NCBI GenBank assembly: GCA_041501225.1
Contig: JBGQNR010000226.1
Coordinates: forward strand, 1 to 10,375
DNA from: JAFNAG01 sp041501225
Lineage (GTDB): Bacteria > Acidobacteriota > UBA6911
Length of the DNA: 10,375 nt
Direction of reading: 5' to 3'
The first letter of the stretch is position 1; every line of letters starts with the position of its first letter. Positions 1 through 6,590 of this stretch are shown in pieces. Under the pieces are notes generated by a model. The model was not told where the DNA came from, searched no databases, and worked only from the letters and a program-made list of their open reading frames with translations. Both the position numbers and the translations under genes were made by a program.

Positions 1-1
1 G

Positions 2-145
2 CAGCCAGACGATGTGTATCAGGCGGTGAAGGCGGCGTTCCAGGCCGGCGCCCACGGCGTGTTGCTCTCGCGGAAATACTCGGAGATGAAGCTCGACAAC
101 ATCCGTGGCGCGGGGCGGGCCATCCGCGAGCTGAAGCTGGCGTAA
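2..145 (+). CDS. 3' end of a hypothetical protein, possibly a TIM-barrel glycosidase-like protein (partial)
   Basis: An open frame enters from the left edge and ends at TAA (143-145), giving 47 residues. The visible tail contains AGAHGVLLSRKYSEMKL followed by a short helix ending in RELKLA. From memory, this 'GA.GV.LSRKYSEM.L.N..GAGRA..E' ending resembles the C-terminus of large, often secreted, acidobacterial proteins of uncharacterised glycosyl-hydrolase-like type, where the last TIM-barrel strand and helix read this way. That is an inference from a short stretch: no catalytic residue can be seen, and the start and domain order lie outside the window. Coding is supported by frame continuity and codon bias. 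A search with the full gene would settle the family. Confidence 0.55.
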   Translation, partial: QPDDVYQAVKAAFQAGAHGVLLSRKYSEMKLDNIRGAGRAIRELKLA

Positions 146-216
146 GAGGGTGCACATCTCCGAACTGTGCATGACATCGCGAGGCGTTCAAGATCCCGAG
201 CGGTCGCGCTCATTAC

Positions 217-339
217 AGCGAAGGCTTTGAAGAACTGAGGCTGACGGACATTCACGTCCGGCGCCTGCTTCACGCCAAGCTGATCGAAGTAGCCTTTCCA
301 GCCGAAAGCCGGCGCCAGGTCCCACTGGGCCGCCTGGCA
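217..339 (-). pseudogene. Relic of an M13 (neprilysin-like) metallopeptidase
   Basis: Reading the minus strand from 324 down gives QWDLAPAFGWKGYFDQLGVK and then APDVNVRQPQFFKAF. This matches the pattern '(L)TP.FDW..Y...LG....VNV.QP.FFK.' found in the middle of M13 endopeptidases, upstream of their HExxH zinc site. The frame is closed by an in-frame TAG just upstream (342-340). Downstream of FFKAF (about 219) the sequence no longer resembles M13, although the frame stays open towards position 19. Only about 36 of some 680 residues remain, with no zinc site, so this is a non-functional fragment. Acidobacteria commonly carry many M13 genes, so a local duplication and deletion is a reasonable origin. 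The call rests on motif recall, not a search. Confidence 0.5.
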
Positions 340-377
340 CTACGAAAGTTTTTGCTTGAACCTTTTCCCGAAATGAC

Positions 378-392
378 GATAGAGAATCTATC
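378..392. promoter_or_regulatory. Perfect 6-3-6 palindrome upstream of the archaemetzincin gene (possible operator)
   Basis: GATAGA-gaa-TCTATC is a perfect hyphenated palindrome about 75 bases upstream of the proposed start at 465. A weak -35-like TTGAAC (356-361) lies 16-18 bases before the palindrome's left arm, so the palindrome would overlap a -10 region. The promoter boxes are poor matches and no regulator is identifiable. A 12-base palindrome could arise by chance. Confidence 0.25.
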
Positions 393-428
393 TCCCTAAT
401 TGAGAGAACTGGGGCGCAGGTAGATGCT

Positions 429-461
429 CGGGCGGGTAGGTCGCCTGTTCTTCCCTGCCCG
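429..461 (+). promoter_or_regulatory. 5'-leader hairpin ending 3 bases before the archaemetzincin start
   Basis: The arms at 429-440 and 450-461 pair at 11 of 12 positions (nine Watson-Crick, two G-U, one mismatch), with a nine-base loop. The 3' arm ends just before ATG 465, and no Shine-Dalgarno is visible between them. If RNA from an upstream promoter is translated from 465, this stem would occlude the ribosome landing site. Either translation is restrained by the stem or the true start is the in-frame ATG at 480. The structure was folded by eye only. Confidence 0.4.
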
Positions 462-464
462 ATT

Positions 465-1130
465 ATGTGCGGACGATCTATGCGAAGCTATTTGCTGGTA
501 GGGATCATCGAAATCCTGGCCTTGCTTGATGTCGCGGCGCGCCCCGACACGCCGCAACAGCCCACTATCATCATCCGGCCCCTCGGAAGCCTCTGCACCG
601 AGGATGGGGCTCTAGTCAAAGAGGCTCTCGAGCAGTTCTATAGCCTACCGGTTCGGATCCTGCCGCCGATCGAGTTACCCCAGGGGGTCTATTACAAACC
701 CGGGCCACGCTATCGGGCCGAAAAACTCATTGACTTTCTGACGGGCAAAATGCCGAGCGACGGCTATCGCATTCTCGGTCTCACGGCGGTTGACATCTCC
801 GCCGTCAATGGAAAAATTGAGGACTGGGGGGTAATTGGCGTGGCGGAGGCATCGGGAAAAGCGTGTGTCATTTCCTCCTATCGCTGCAAAATGGGCGCAA
901 AGGATCAGCTTCAGGCACGCATTCGTCTGGCCAAGGTGGCAGTGCATGAGATTGGCCACACGCTCGGACTCGACCACTGCTCTACCGTGGGGTGTCTGAT
1001 GCAGGATGCCCGGGGCCACGTGTCCACCTGCGACGGCGAGTTCGATTTATGCGCACGCTGCCGGAGCCAACTGAAGGCGCAAGGGCATACTCTGCCGGAT
1101 AACCCCAGCATTCCCTGGTCTCGCCATTGA
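465..1130 (+). CDS. amzA: Archaemetzincin (peptidase family M54), possibly exported
   Basis: Archaemetzincins are small zinc metalloproteases with a second structural zinc held by cysteines; their natural substrates are poorly known. The signature is present: HEIGHTLGLDHC (residues 161-172) with zinc ligands H161, H165 and H171 and catalytic E162, then C177, M179 (Met-turn) and the pair C196-x2-C199. The spacing between M179 and C196 is 16 residues, against 17 in the consensus as I recall it. The N-terminal half (TIIIRPLGSL from residue 34, then a helix, a basic strand and LPP) fits the family fold, as does a total length near 200. Residues 7-25 form a hydrophobic stretch after R7 and end in VAARPD, resembling a signal peptide; family members are normally cytosolic, so this is unusual. 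No Shine-Dalgarno supports ATG 465. ATG 480 is an alternative start that keeps the hydrophobic segment. The gene appears monocistronic. Confidence 0.92.
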   Translation: MCGRSMRSYLLVGIIEILALLDVAARPDTPQQPTIIIRPLGSLCTEDGALVKEALEQFYSLPVRILPPIELPQGVYYKPGPRYRAEKLIDFLTGKMPSDGYRILGLTAVDISAVNGKIEDWGVIGVAEASGKACVISSYRCKMGAKDQLQARIRLAKVAVHEIGHTLGLDHCSTVGCLMQDARGHVSTCDGEFDLCARCRSQLKAQGHTLPDNPSIPWSRH

Positions 1131-1244
1131 CCTTGGCTGCGAGGGACAACCACCTTCGTGGACACCATAAGGTTGTGCTTTGCCAATACCCCGTCCACAT
1201 TCATAACATTGACGTCCGGTCTCTCGGTGTCAGGCTGGGCAGCT

Positions 1245-1475
1245 ATGATCAAGGCGCTGTTCTGCATGATTGCCCTGCTGAGCGCTGGGTTTAAGCAACG
1301 TCGCGAGTTGGCGCTCGAGAATCTCGCGCTTCGTCAGCAACTCGCGGTTTTCAACCGCAATCACAAACGATCGCGGCTTCGAAGAAGGGATCGGCTGTTT
1401 TGGGTTTGGATCCCTGGAATCTGGGAAAGGTGGGGCGAGTCGCTGATCGCCGTCGAGCCGAATACGGTGGTTCGA
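1245..1475 (+). pseudogene. 5' fragment of an integrase-core (DDE) transposase
   Basis: From ATG 1245 the frame reads MIKALFCMIALLSAGFKQRR, then ELALENLALRQQLAV, RRRDRLFWV and finally VEPNTVVR near 1475. This is the typical N-terminus of rve/integrase-core transposases (IS3/IS481-type relatives): a hydrophobic start, the LALENLALRQQLAV helix, the RDRLFW motif and '..W...L..V.PETVV.WHR'. Homology stops where WHR would follow. The remaining frame to 1532 (LRFSPLL...) is unrelated, and the whole DDE catalytic domain is missing. An open frame extends upstream to 1158, but those residues do not look like transposase. No terminal inverted repeats could be paired, so this is an IS remnant that cannot transpose. 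Confidence 0.75.
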
Positions 1476-1879
1476 TTACGCTTCAGTCCTTTGCTCATCC
1501 GAAGTGTCCGCCGCACCGGACAGAATCATTGACCTATTCCTAAGACTGGATATTCACGATGCCGCCGGCCGCTCAACCGGCGGGAAGCCGTCCCAATACT
1601 GCTGTATGGGATTTTGGCAAACGACACCCTATTGGCCACTCATTTATGAGCCGTCCCCGCCAAGTTGACAGTACCCTGTGAGACATTTTTGTTCATCCCT
1701 CGTTGCAGTACCGCACAGCTCATCAGGGAATCTGTGGTTATAAGGTTTTTCGAGTAGACAGGTGATATGCTCTTGAAACTCTCAACCGCCAAGACTCCAC
1801 GACTCCGGGACACCGGGAATCATCGAAGAATGTCGCCTTGCGGTTTTACGCGCGAAGCTCCCTCCCGCCCGCGTCGGGA
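1476..1879. other. Gene-free stretch between the transposase relic and the minus-strand operon
   Basis: I see no convincing gene in these 404 bases on either strand; the open frames present have no family-like motifs. A TTGACA occurs at 1665-1670, but no good -10 box follows. The stretch probably includes IS debris and the 3' flank of the minus-strand operon. No T-tract terminator for that operon was found directly after its last stop at 1880. Confidence 0.5.
1562..1583. repeat. Short GC-rich hairpin
   Basis: CCGCCGG (1562-1568) and CCGGCGG (1577-1583) form a perfect seven-base stem with an eight-base loop. No run of T follows on either strand, so it is not a typical intrinsic terminator. 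It could help end transcripts from either side or be IS debris. Confidence 0.35.
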
Positions 1880-2740
1880 TCACTTCCGCGTTATCTCGCG
1901 CCTCGTCTGCGTATGCCAGAGAAGTGCTCCGATCCCTGAGCCCAGGAATACGCTGTAGATGCTGGCATAGGCGACGATGCCACCCAGCCCTCCCAAGAGG
2001 TTGCTCAGATTGTATCCGGCAAAATCCCCGACAAAAACCCAACAAGCCAGCAGCAACCCCATCCAAACGAACTTCGACCGCGGGCTGAGATAATAGGAAA
2101 TTGCGCTGCCCAGGAAACCGATGGCGAACATTCCTCCGCCGTAGGCGCCGACTAACCCCCCAACGAGCATGAAGATCGTTCCGAGCAGGACGAGTGCAGA
2201 CATGAAGACGATGCAGAAAGCGATCACGAAGTTCTTTCGCGGCCTTGTTGAGACCAGCCGCGACAAGGGGAATGCAACGAGGATCGGGTAGGCCGATCCG
2301 ATCACGAGAAAAGTCAGTGGCCAGCCGAGGGTTCGAACCAGAAGCCGGGCACGGAATTCCAAAAAGTAGAAGCAAAAAAGACTCGCGATCCATACCGTCA
2401 AAAGGCTCAACGCGAGAGATCTTGTCAACGAAGGGCTACCGGTACTCATACGCAGTTTGCCGGGTGCGTTCAATTGATACTTTGGCTGTGGCCGCGGCGC
2501 CCACTGGCAAGCCGAGCGTCTGACTCGCGCTGCCGCCTTTGGCCTATCTATAGGACTTTTGACCTTGGTCTGATTGATGCCGCCGAGGCAGCGCAGCGCC
2601 GCATAGCGAGCATCCGCAGGTGACATGCCGCGCCTGCCGTTTTCCTCAATCTGCATCTCAAGATGGAACCGCAGCCCGTCCTCCATCTCTCGCTCAATGC
2701 GATCCCTGCGGAACAGATTGCGCATCTTGCTGAGCCACAT
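1880..2740 (-). CDS. Chimeric protein: ADOP-type N-terminal domain joined to a six-helix membrane protein of unknown function
   Basis: Starting at ATG 2740 the product has 286 residues. Residues 1-61 (MWLSKMRNLFRRDRIEREME, then LRFHLEMQIEENGRRGMSP, ARYAALRCLGG) closely parallel the N-terminal helical domain of the neighbouring ADOP permease (2868-5543). Where an ADOP continues into its first membrane segment and MacB-like domain, this protein has a basic, proline-containing linker (62-97). Its C-terminal part then shows about six hydrophobic segments (roughly 109-129, 138-159, 170-192, 193-218, 224-245, 249-273). I do not recognise that membrane domain. It lacks FtsX/MacB motifs. The start is set by a strong Shine-Dalgarno; an internal ATG at 2449, the possible original start of the membrane gene, has none. 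The frame is unbroken through the junction. It sits 127 bases downstream of the ADOP gene and is probably co-transcribed with it. It may be a functional fusion, or a deletion scar that joined two genes. Confidence 0.72.
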   Translation of the reverse strand: MWLSKMRNLFRRDRIEREMEDGLRFHLEMQIEENGRRGMSPADARYAALRCLGGINQTKVKSPIDRPKAAARVRRSACQWAPRPQPKYQLNAPGKLRMSTGSPSLTRSLALSLLTVWIASLFCFYFLEFRARLLVRTLGWPLTFLVIGSAYPILVAFPLSRLVSTRPRKNFVIAFCIVFMSALVLLGTIFMLVGGLVGAYGGGMFAIGFLGSAISYYLSPRSKFVWMGLLLACWVFVGDFAGYNLSNLLGGLGGIVAYASIYSVFLGSGIGALLWHTQTRREITRK

Positions 2741-2747
2741 AAGCAAT

Positions 2748-2753
2748 CCTCCT
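2748..2753 (-). promoter_or_regulatory. Ribosome binding site deciding the start at 2740
   Basis: On the minus strand AGGAGG lies seven bases before ATG 2740. This supports translation of the chimeric gene from 2740 rather than from GTG/ATG codons further upstream in the same open frame. Confidence 0.8.
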
Positions 2754-2867
2754 GAGCTGAAACCGGCCTCGGCCGCCGGACGTGTCTCCAGCATCCCGAT
2801 ATCCGCGATCGCCTTCCAATGACGGTTGCCGACCTGCGTTTGGCAGCCGCGACCCATTCGGACATGG

Positions 2868-5543
2868 TCACTCGACTCTGAGTGCCATCATCGGATCAAC
2901 TTTAGTGGCGCGGCGCAGGGGCCAGTAGCAGGCCGCAAGGGCTGCGAGAAACAAGACCGTCGTAACCGTTCCGAACACCAGCGCATCGGCCGCGCTGATT
3001 CCATACAAGGCACTGGCCAGGAAACGCGTGCAGGCGATGGCGGCGACCAGACCGAAGCCGATTCCCGCCAAGACCATCACCATGCTCTCCATCAGCAACT
3101 GCTTGAGAACCTCGTTTTGCTGCGCCCCCAAAGCCAGGCGGATCCCGATTTCGTGTGTTCGCTGTTTGACAGAGTAATTTACCAGGCCATAGATCCCAAC
3201 GGTGGCCAGCGCCAGAGTCAGAAACCCGTAGACAGTCAAGACGATGGACCCTCCGCGAGGTACATCCAGGGACCGACTGACATGCTCGGCGAGAGTTTTG
3301 ACTTCAAACAGCGGCATGTTCCGGTCCAGTGCTTGAACCTCCCTGCGCACAAGCGGCACGGCTGCTCCTGGATCGCCCGCCGTTCTGACAAAGAGGATGG
3401 TCTCTTCGGTGGCCTCTCTTGGCCGAGGCAAGAAGGCGTACGGTATGGGCGTTTCACCGAGACTGTAATAGTTGCTGTCCCTGACAATCCCTATCACTCG
3501 GCACAAGGGACCTTGCGGACTATAAAATCGTATGGATTGGCCAAGCGCATCCTGCTTGGGCCAATAACGGCGCGCCATGGTCTCGTTGATGATCGCCGCT
3601 GCCGGCTCTTCTCGGAGTTCTTCCGCCGAAAAGTCACGGCCTCTCAGGAGCGGAATCCCCAGAGTGCGAAAATAGTCCCGCCCCACACTGGTGTAGTCCA
3701 ACTCAAGCTGCTGGTTGTCGGGGCCTTGGTATCCCGGAATGAACACGGGATCGCGCCCCCAGCCCATCATCAGCGGCGGCGTCCGCGCCAGACAGGCGGT
3801 GCGTACACCCGGCAGCACCCGAAGCCGCTCCTGCAATTGTTCATAGAACCATTGACACCGCGATGAAGAATAACCCTGGAGCTTTGGGTCGAAAGTTACC
3901 ATGAGGCAGTTCTCCGCCTCGAACCCCGGGTGTATGTTTCGGGCATGCCAGAGCCCTCGCAAGAACAGGCCGGCCACAACGAGCAGCACAAAGGACATGC
4001 CGACCTGCAAGGCCACCCGTATCTGTCGCTTGCCAAGGAGGCGCATGCGCTGAACCGAGGTTGGGGGATGCTCTTTTAGCCCCGCAACCAGATCGGGTTT
4101 GGAAGCATGCAAAGCCGGGGTCAGCCCAAAGAGTACGCCGGTGAGCAGCGATACAATTACAGCAAATCCCAGGACCCTTCCATCCAACCGCAGTTCCAAA
4201 CCCAAGGGGAAATTGATGGGTGCTTGAATGGCAGGCATCAGGTCGAGTGTCCAAAATGCCAGCAACAGGCCCGCCACCCCTCCTGACAGCGAAAGCAAAA
4301 AGCTCTCCGTGAGCAACTGGCGGACCAGCCGGCTCCGGCTGGCGCCGACCGCCGCGCGCACGACGATTTCCTTTTGCCGCGCAGCCGCGCGCGCCAGCAG
4401 CATGTTCGCGATGTTGGCGCACGCGGTAAGCAGAGCCAGTCCGGCGACAGCCATGATGAGCCCGGACATTGCCGCGGCCAACCCCGCCGGTATCAGTTTT
4501 GGATTGCCTCGTGTCGCGGCGGTGACCAATATGCGCCGGCCCTGGTTTGTTTTGGGATAGTCCGACTGGAGCCGGTGGGCCAGTGCCTGGAGCGCAGCCT
4601 GGGCCTGTTCCAAAGTCACTCCCGGGGCGAGACGCCCCATGACCTCCAGATCCGTCTGATTCCTGTCCTGAAGGAGATTCGCGCCCGGCACCACTTGCGC
4701 CTGCATCATCAGCGGGACATATACGTCAAACAAAACACCGGGCATGGGACTCGTGAATCCCTCGGGAACTATGCCGACGATCGCGTAAGCATGCCGGTTA
4801 AGCTCGACGGTTTTCCCGATCACCGCCGGGTCGCCACCAAACCGGCGCTGCCAAAGCCGATGACTGATTATGACCACCGGGCGCGCATTGGGCGTTTGAT
4901 CTTCTTCCGCCAGGAACGCGCGGCCGGGAGCGGTTGCGACGCCCAGCACAGCCAAAAAATTGCCGGACACCAGAGCCCCCCAAACACGCTCGGTCTGATT
5001 CTCGACCTGCAAGCTGAATTGGACCATCGGCTTGAAGGCCATAAGGCCGGAAAACACTCGGTGCTGGGCCTGATAGTCCTGGAGTTCCGGATACGAGAGG
5101 TTCTGAAGATGGGACTCTTTTTCGCCGGTGGCAAAAACCCACACCAGCCTTGCGGGATCTCGAATGGCTGCAGGCAGCGGATGGAGGAAAATTGCGTTCA
5201 CGAAGCTGAATATCGCGGTGTTGGACCCGATTCCGAGCGCAAGAATGATCACCGCCACTGCTGTGAATCCCGGATTTTTGCACAGCATGCGCAGGCCAAA
5301 GCGCAGGTCCTGCCACAGTTCATCGAGCCACCGAATTCCTCGCGTTTCGCGACACTCCTCTTTGACCTGTTCGACCCCCCCGAAGCTGCGCAGCGCAGCA
5401 TAACGTGCCTCTTTCGGGTTCATGCCGCGTCTTACGTTCTCTTCGATCTGCCTCTCCAGGTGGAAACGCAGCTCGTCATCCATGTCCCGTTCGCTGCGAC
5501 CCTTCTGGAACCACGCCCGCAATCGAATCCAGAATCCGCTCAT
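2868..5543 (-). CDS. ADOP family permease (acidobacterial duplicated orphan permease; MacB/FtsX type)
   Basis: This 891-residue inner-membrane protein has the ADOP layout. Residues 1-75 are a charged helical N-domain (DDELRFHLERQIEENVRRGM, ARYAALRSFGGVEQVKEECR). A first membrane helix lies near 93-118 (NPGFTAVAVIILALGIGSNT), followed by a MacB-like periplasmic core with ILVTAATRGN near its end. A first FtsX permease block (about 375-460) includes LLTACANIANMLLARAAARQ, EIVVRAAVGASRSRLVRQLL. A second periplasmic domain follows, then a C-terminal FtsX block with THEIGIRLALGAQ and a tail PLRRATKVDPMMALRVE. There is no ATP-binding domain, and no ATPase gene is nearby, which is what 'orphan' means for this family. 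The transported substrate is unknown; export or envelope functions are presumed from MacB homology. The start at 5543 is chosen because GGAGG (5549-5553) precedes it by five bases. In-frame ATGs at 5546, 5555 and 5576 are less well placed. It lies 125 bases after padR on the same strand. Confidence 0.95.
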   Translation of the reverse strand: MSGFWIRLRAWFQKGRSERDMDDELRFHLERQIEENVRRGMNPKEARYAALRSFGGVEQVKEECRETRGIRWLDELWQDLRFGLRMLCKNPGFTAVAVIILALGIGSNTAIFSFVNAIFLHPLPAAIRDPARLVWVFATGEKESHLQNLSYPELQDYQAQHRVFSGLMAFKPMVQFSLQVENQTERVWGALVSGNFLAVLGVATAPGRAFLAEEDQTPNARPVVIISHRLWQRRFGGDPAVIGKTVELNRHAYAIVGIVPEGFTSPMPGVLFDVYVPLMMQAQVVPGANLLQDRNQTDLEVMGRLAPGVTLEQAQAALQALAHRLQSDYPKTNQGRRILVTAATRGNPKLIPAGLAAAMSGLIMAVAGLALLTACANIANMLLARAAARQKEIVVRAAVGASRSRLVRQLLTESFLLSLSGGVAGLLLAFWTLDLMPAIQAPINFPLGLELRLDGRVLGFAVIVSLLTGVLFGLTPALHASKPDLVAGLKEHPPTSVQRMRLLGKRQIRVALQVGMSFVLLVVAGLFLRGLWHARNIHPGFEAENCLMVTFDPKLQGYSSSRCQWFYEQLQERLRVLPGVRTACLARTPPLMMGWGRDPVFIPGYQGPDNQQLELDYTSVGRDYFRTLGIPLLRGRDFSAEELREEPAAAIINETMARRYWPKQDALGQSIRFYSPQGPLCRVIGIVRDSNYYSLGETPIPYAFLPRPREATEETILFVRTAGDPGAAVPLVRREVQALDRNMPLFEVKTLAEHVSRSLDVPRGGSIVLTVYGFLTLALATVGIYGLVNYSVKQRTHEIGIRLALGAQQNEVLKQLLMESMVMVLAGIGFGLVAAIACTRFLASALYGISAADALVFGTVTTVLFLAALAACYWPLRRATKVDPMMALRVE

Positions 5544-5668
5544 CATTCCCTCCATTGAGAAGGGGCAATGCCGCAATTAACGAAGCGCTTTCTGAGTGCA
5601 ATGGTACGACGACGCTGCGAACCGCTTGCGATGTGCCGAACCACTCTCCAGAAGATCGGGCGCGCGCG

Positions 5669-6001
5669 TCAGGCCGTCTGCAGGATGCGGGCCACGGCGG
5701 CGGCGAGCCGGTTCCAGTTCTCGGTTTCAGAGTCGAGCTGCTTGTGGCCGAGTTTTGTCAGACGATAGTACTTGGCCCGACGGTTGTTCTCCGAGGCTCC
5801 CCATTCGGCGGCAATCCATCCCTGCTGCTCGAGACGATACAGTGCGGGATAAAGGGAGCCTTGCTGCACGCGCAGCACATCCTCGGAAATCTGCTGGATG
5901 CGCTGGGAAATGCCCCAACCGTGCATCGGCCCGGGAACCAGGGTTTTCAGAATCAGGAGGTCAAGCGTGCCTTGAAGCAAGTCCACATTGGCTTTGCTCA
6001 T
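5669..6001 (-). CDS. PadR family transcriptional regulator (acidobacterial ADOP-linked type)
   Basis: A 110-residue winged-helix DNA-binding protein. It opens with LLQGTLDLLILKTL, followed by HGWGISQRIQQIS, the recognition-helix region VQQGSLYPALYRLEQQGWI, a wing with RRAKYYRLTKLG, and a short C-terminal helix (about residues 88-108) for dimerisation. It is a short, PadR subfamily-2-like form. ADOP genes in Acidobacteria are typically preceded by such a gene, as here. The start is supported by AAGGAG five bases before ATG 6001. It is the first gene of the minus-strand group and very probably represses its own operon through the inverted repeat at 6011-6062. The signal it senses is unknown. 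Confidence 0.95.
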   Translation of the reverse strand: MSKANVDLLQGTLDLLILKTLVPGPMHGWGISQRIQQISEDVLRVQQGSLYPALYRLEQQGWIAAEWGASENNRRAKYYRLTKLGHKQLDSETENWNRLAAAVARILQTA

Positions 6002-6010
6002 TTATTCTCC

Positions 6011-6062
6011 TTGACATTCTACAAGTGGCTCCAGGGTACTTGAAGGCCTTGTAGATTGTCAA
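6011..6062 (-). promoter_or_regulatory. Large inverted-repeat operator in front of padR
   Basis: Fifteen-base arms at 6011-6025 and 6048-6062 are reverse complements at 14 of 15 positions (TTGACATTCTACAAG against CTTGTAGATTGTCAA), separated by 22 bases. Each arm also contains TTG-N8-CAA, the same eight-base spacing as the classic PadR operator ATGT-N8-ACAT. On the minus strand the distal arm contains a candidate -35 box, and the proximal arm shares two bases with the AAGGAG of padR. Binding at both arms would block transcription initiation and possibly the ribosome site, so autorepression is the natural inference. The arms are seen directly; the binder is inferred from position. Confidence 0.65.
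6033..6062 (-). promoter_or_regulatory. Candidate promoter of the padR-ADOP operon
   Basis: On the minus strand a perfect TTGACA (6062-6057) is followed after 18 bases by TACCCT (6038-6033), a weak -10 match at three of six positions. The start of transcription would fall roughly 20-25 bases before the padR codon, giving a short leader with AAGGAG. The -35 coincides with the distal operator arm. Confidence 0.4.
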
Positions 6063-6161
6063 AGGGAAAATGGGTGCTTCCGCCATCCAGTGTTGCTACG
6101 CTGCCATAGAAAGGCGCGAATCGTCCACGTTGACCAACAAGGCGGAGTCGAAGAACACGAA

Positions 6162-6261
6162 CGTGGCATTGCCTGTTTGGGCAGCTGAGACTCTTCATTG
6201 CCCTTGGACCGTTTCAATAGTGGAGTTGAACGCCTGGAATTGAGTCTCAAGCTATGCCACG
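6162..6261. repeat. Long broken palindrome (possible structured RNA or decayed repeat)
   Basis: Three paired blocks are nested around one centre. CGTGGCAT (6162-6169) pairs with ATGCCACG (6254-6261). AGCTGAGACTC (6183-6193) pairs with GAGTCTCAAGCT (6242-6253), with one bulged base. CGTTTCAA (6210-6217) pairs with TTGAACG (6226-6232), with one bulge, around an eight-base loop. The left side carries a 13-base extra stretch between the outer and middle blocks. No T tract follows, and no IS ends are recognised. Confidence 0.4.
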
Positions 6262-6432
6262 CATGCGAGTTATGCTCAGGCTGCCAACAGTCGGTGGCGG
6301 AAGCACCTCTCAAACTGCGTTGATCTCCCACCAGAGCCGAAGTCTGCGTCGGCGAGATCAAAAAAAGTGGACAGAGCGCGAAAGCATTGTTAAGGTATGC
6401 AAAATGAGGAAACTGTAATCTGCTTGGGACAT

Positions 6433-6471
6433 TTCCCAATTTGTTGACAGCTTCCCATAATCGGCTTTTAG
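6433..6471 (+). promoter_or_regulatory. Weak candidate promoter for the M16 protease gene
   Basis: Two overlapping readings are possible. TTCCCA (6433-6438) with CATAAT (6456-6461) at 17 bases has a good -10 and a mediocre -35. TTGACA (6444-6449) with TTTTAG (6466-6471) at 16 bases has a perfect -35 and a poor -10. Either would leave a leader of more than 100 bases before 6599. Neither is convincing alone. Confidence 0.25.
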
Positions 6472-6584
6472 GTGCGCCACCATCGCCATTTTCTGTTTGT
6501 CACCGGCGGTATGCGAATGATTGCTGCTCGTCACCGCAAGGATGAATGACGTTCTGATCTACTCAAGCACTTCACTTCAATTCG

Positions 6585-6590
6585 AGGAGG
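6585..6590 (+). promoter_or_regulatory. Ribosome binding site of the M16 protease
   Basis: AGGAGG stands eight bases before ATG 6599, which directly precedes a classic signal peptide. This fixes the start. Confidence 0.85.

Noticed and set aside
1158..1244. Upstream extension of the transposase relic frame to 1158
   Set aside because: The added residues do not resemble transposase N-termini; ATG 1245 matches the usual family start.
1660..1700. TTGACA near 1665 as a promoter
   Set aside because: No acceptable -10 box follows at 16-18 bases and no gene starts downstream on the plus strand.
2330..2352. GGTTCGAACC, resembling a tRNA T-loop, near 2332-2341
   Set aside because: The flanking bases do not form a T stem on either strand, and the site lies inside the membrane-protein coding region.
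2826..5558. Long plus-strand open frames (346 and 394 codons) opposite the ADOP gene
   Set aside because: They lie wholly antisense to a clear permease gene, have no domain-like sequence and lack ribosome sites. They are shadows of its codon bias.
5544..5576. Upstream ATG codons of the ADOP gene (5576, 5555, 5546)
   Set aside because: The GGAGG at 5549-5553 overlaps or lies too close to them; it is well spaced only for ATG 5543, and the ADOP N-domain begins there.
6060..6439. Minus-strand 126-codon open frame in the intergenic region
   Set aside because: The composition (Ser, Trp, Pro, Arg) and lack of any family motif or ribosome site do not support a protein.
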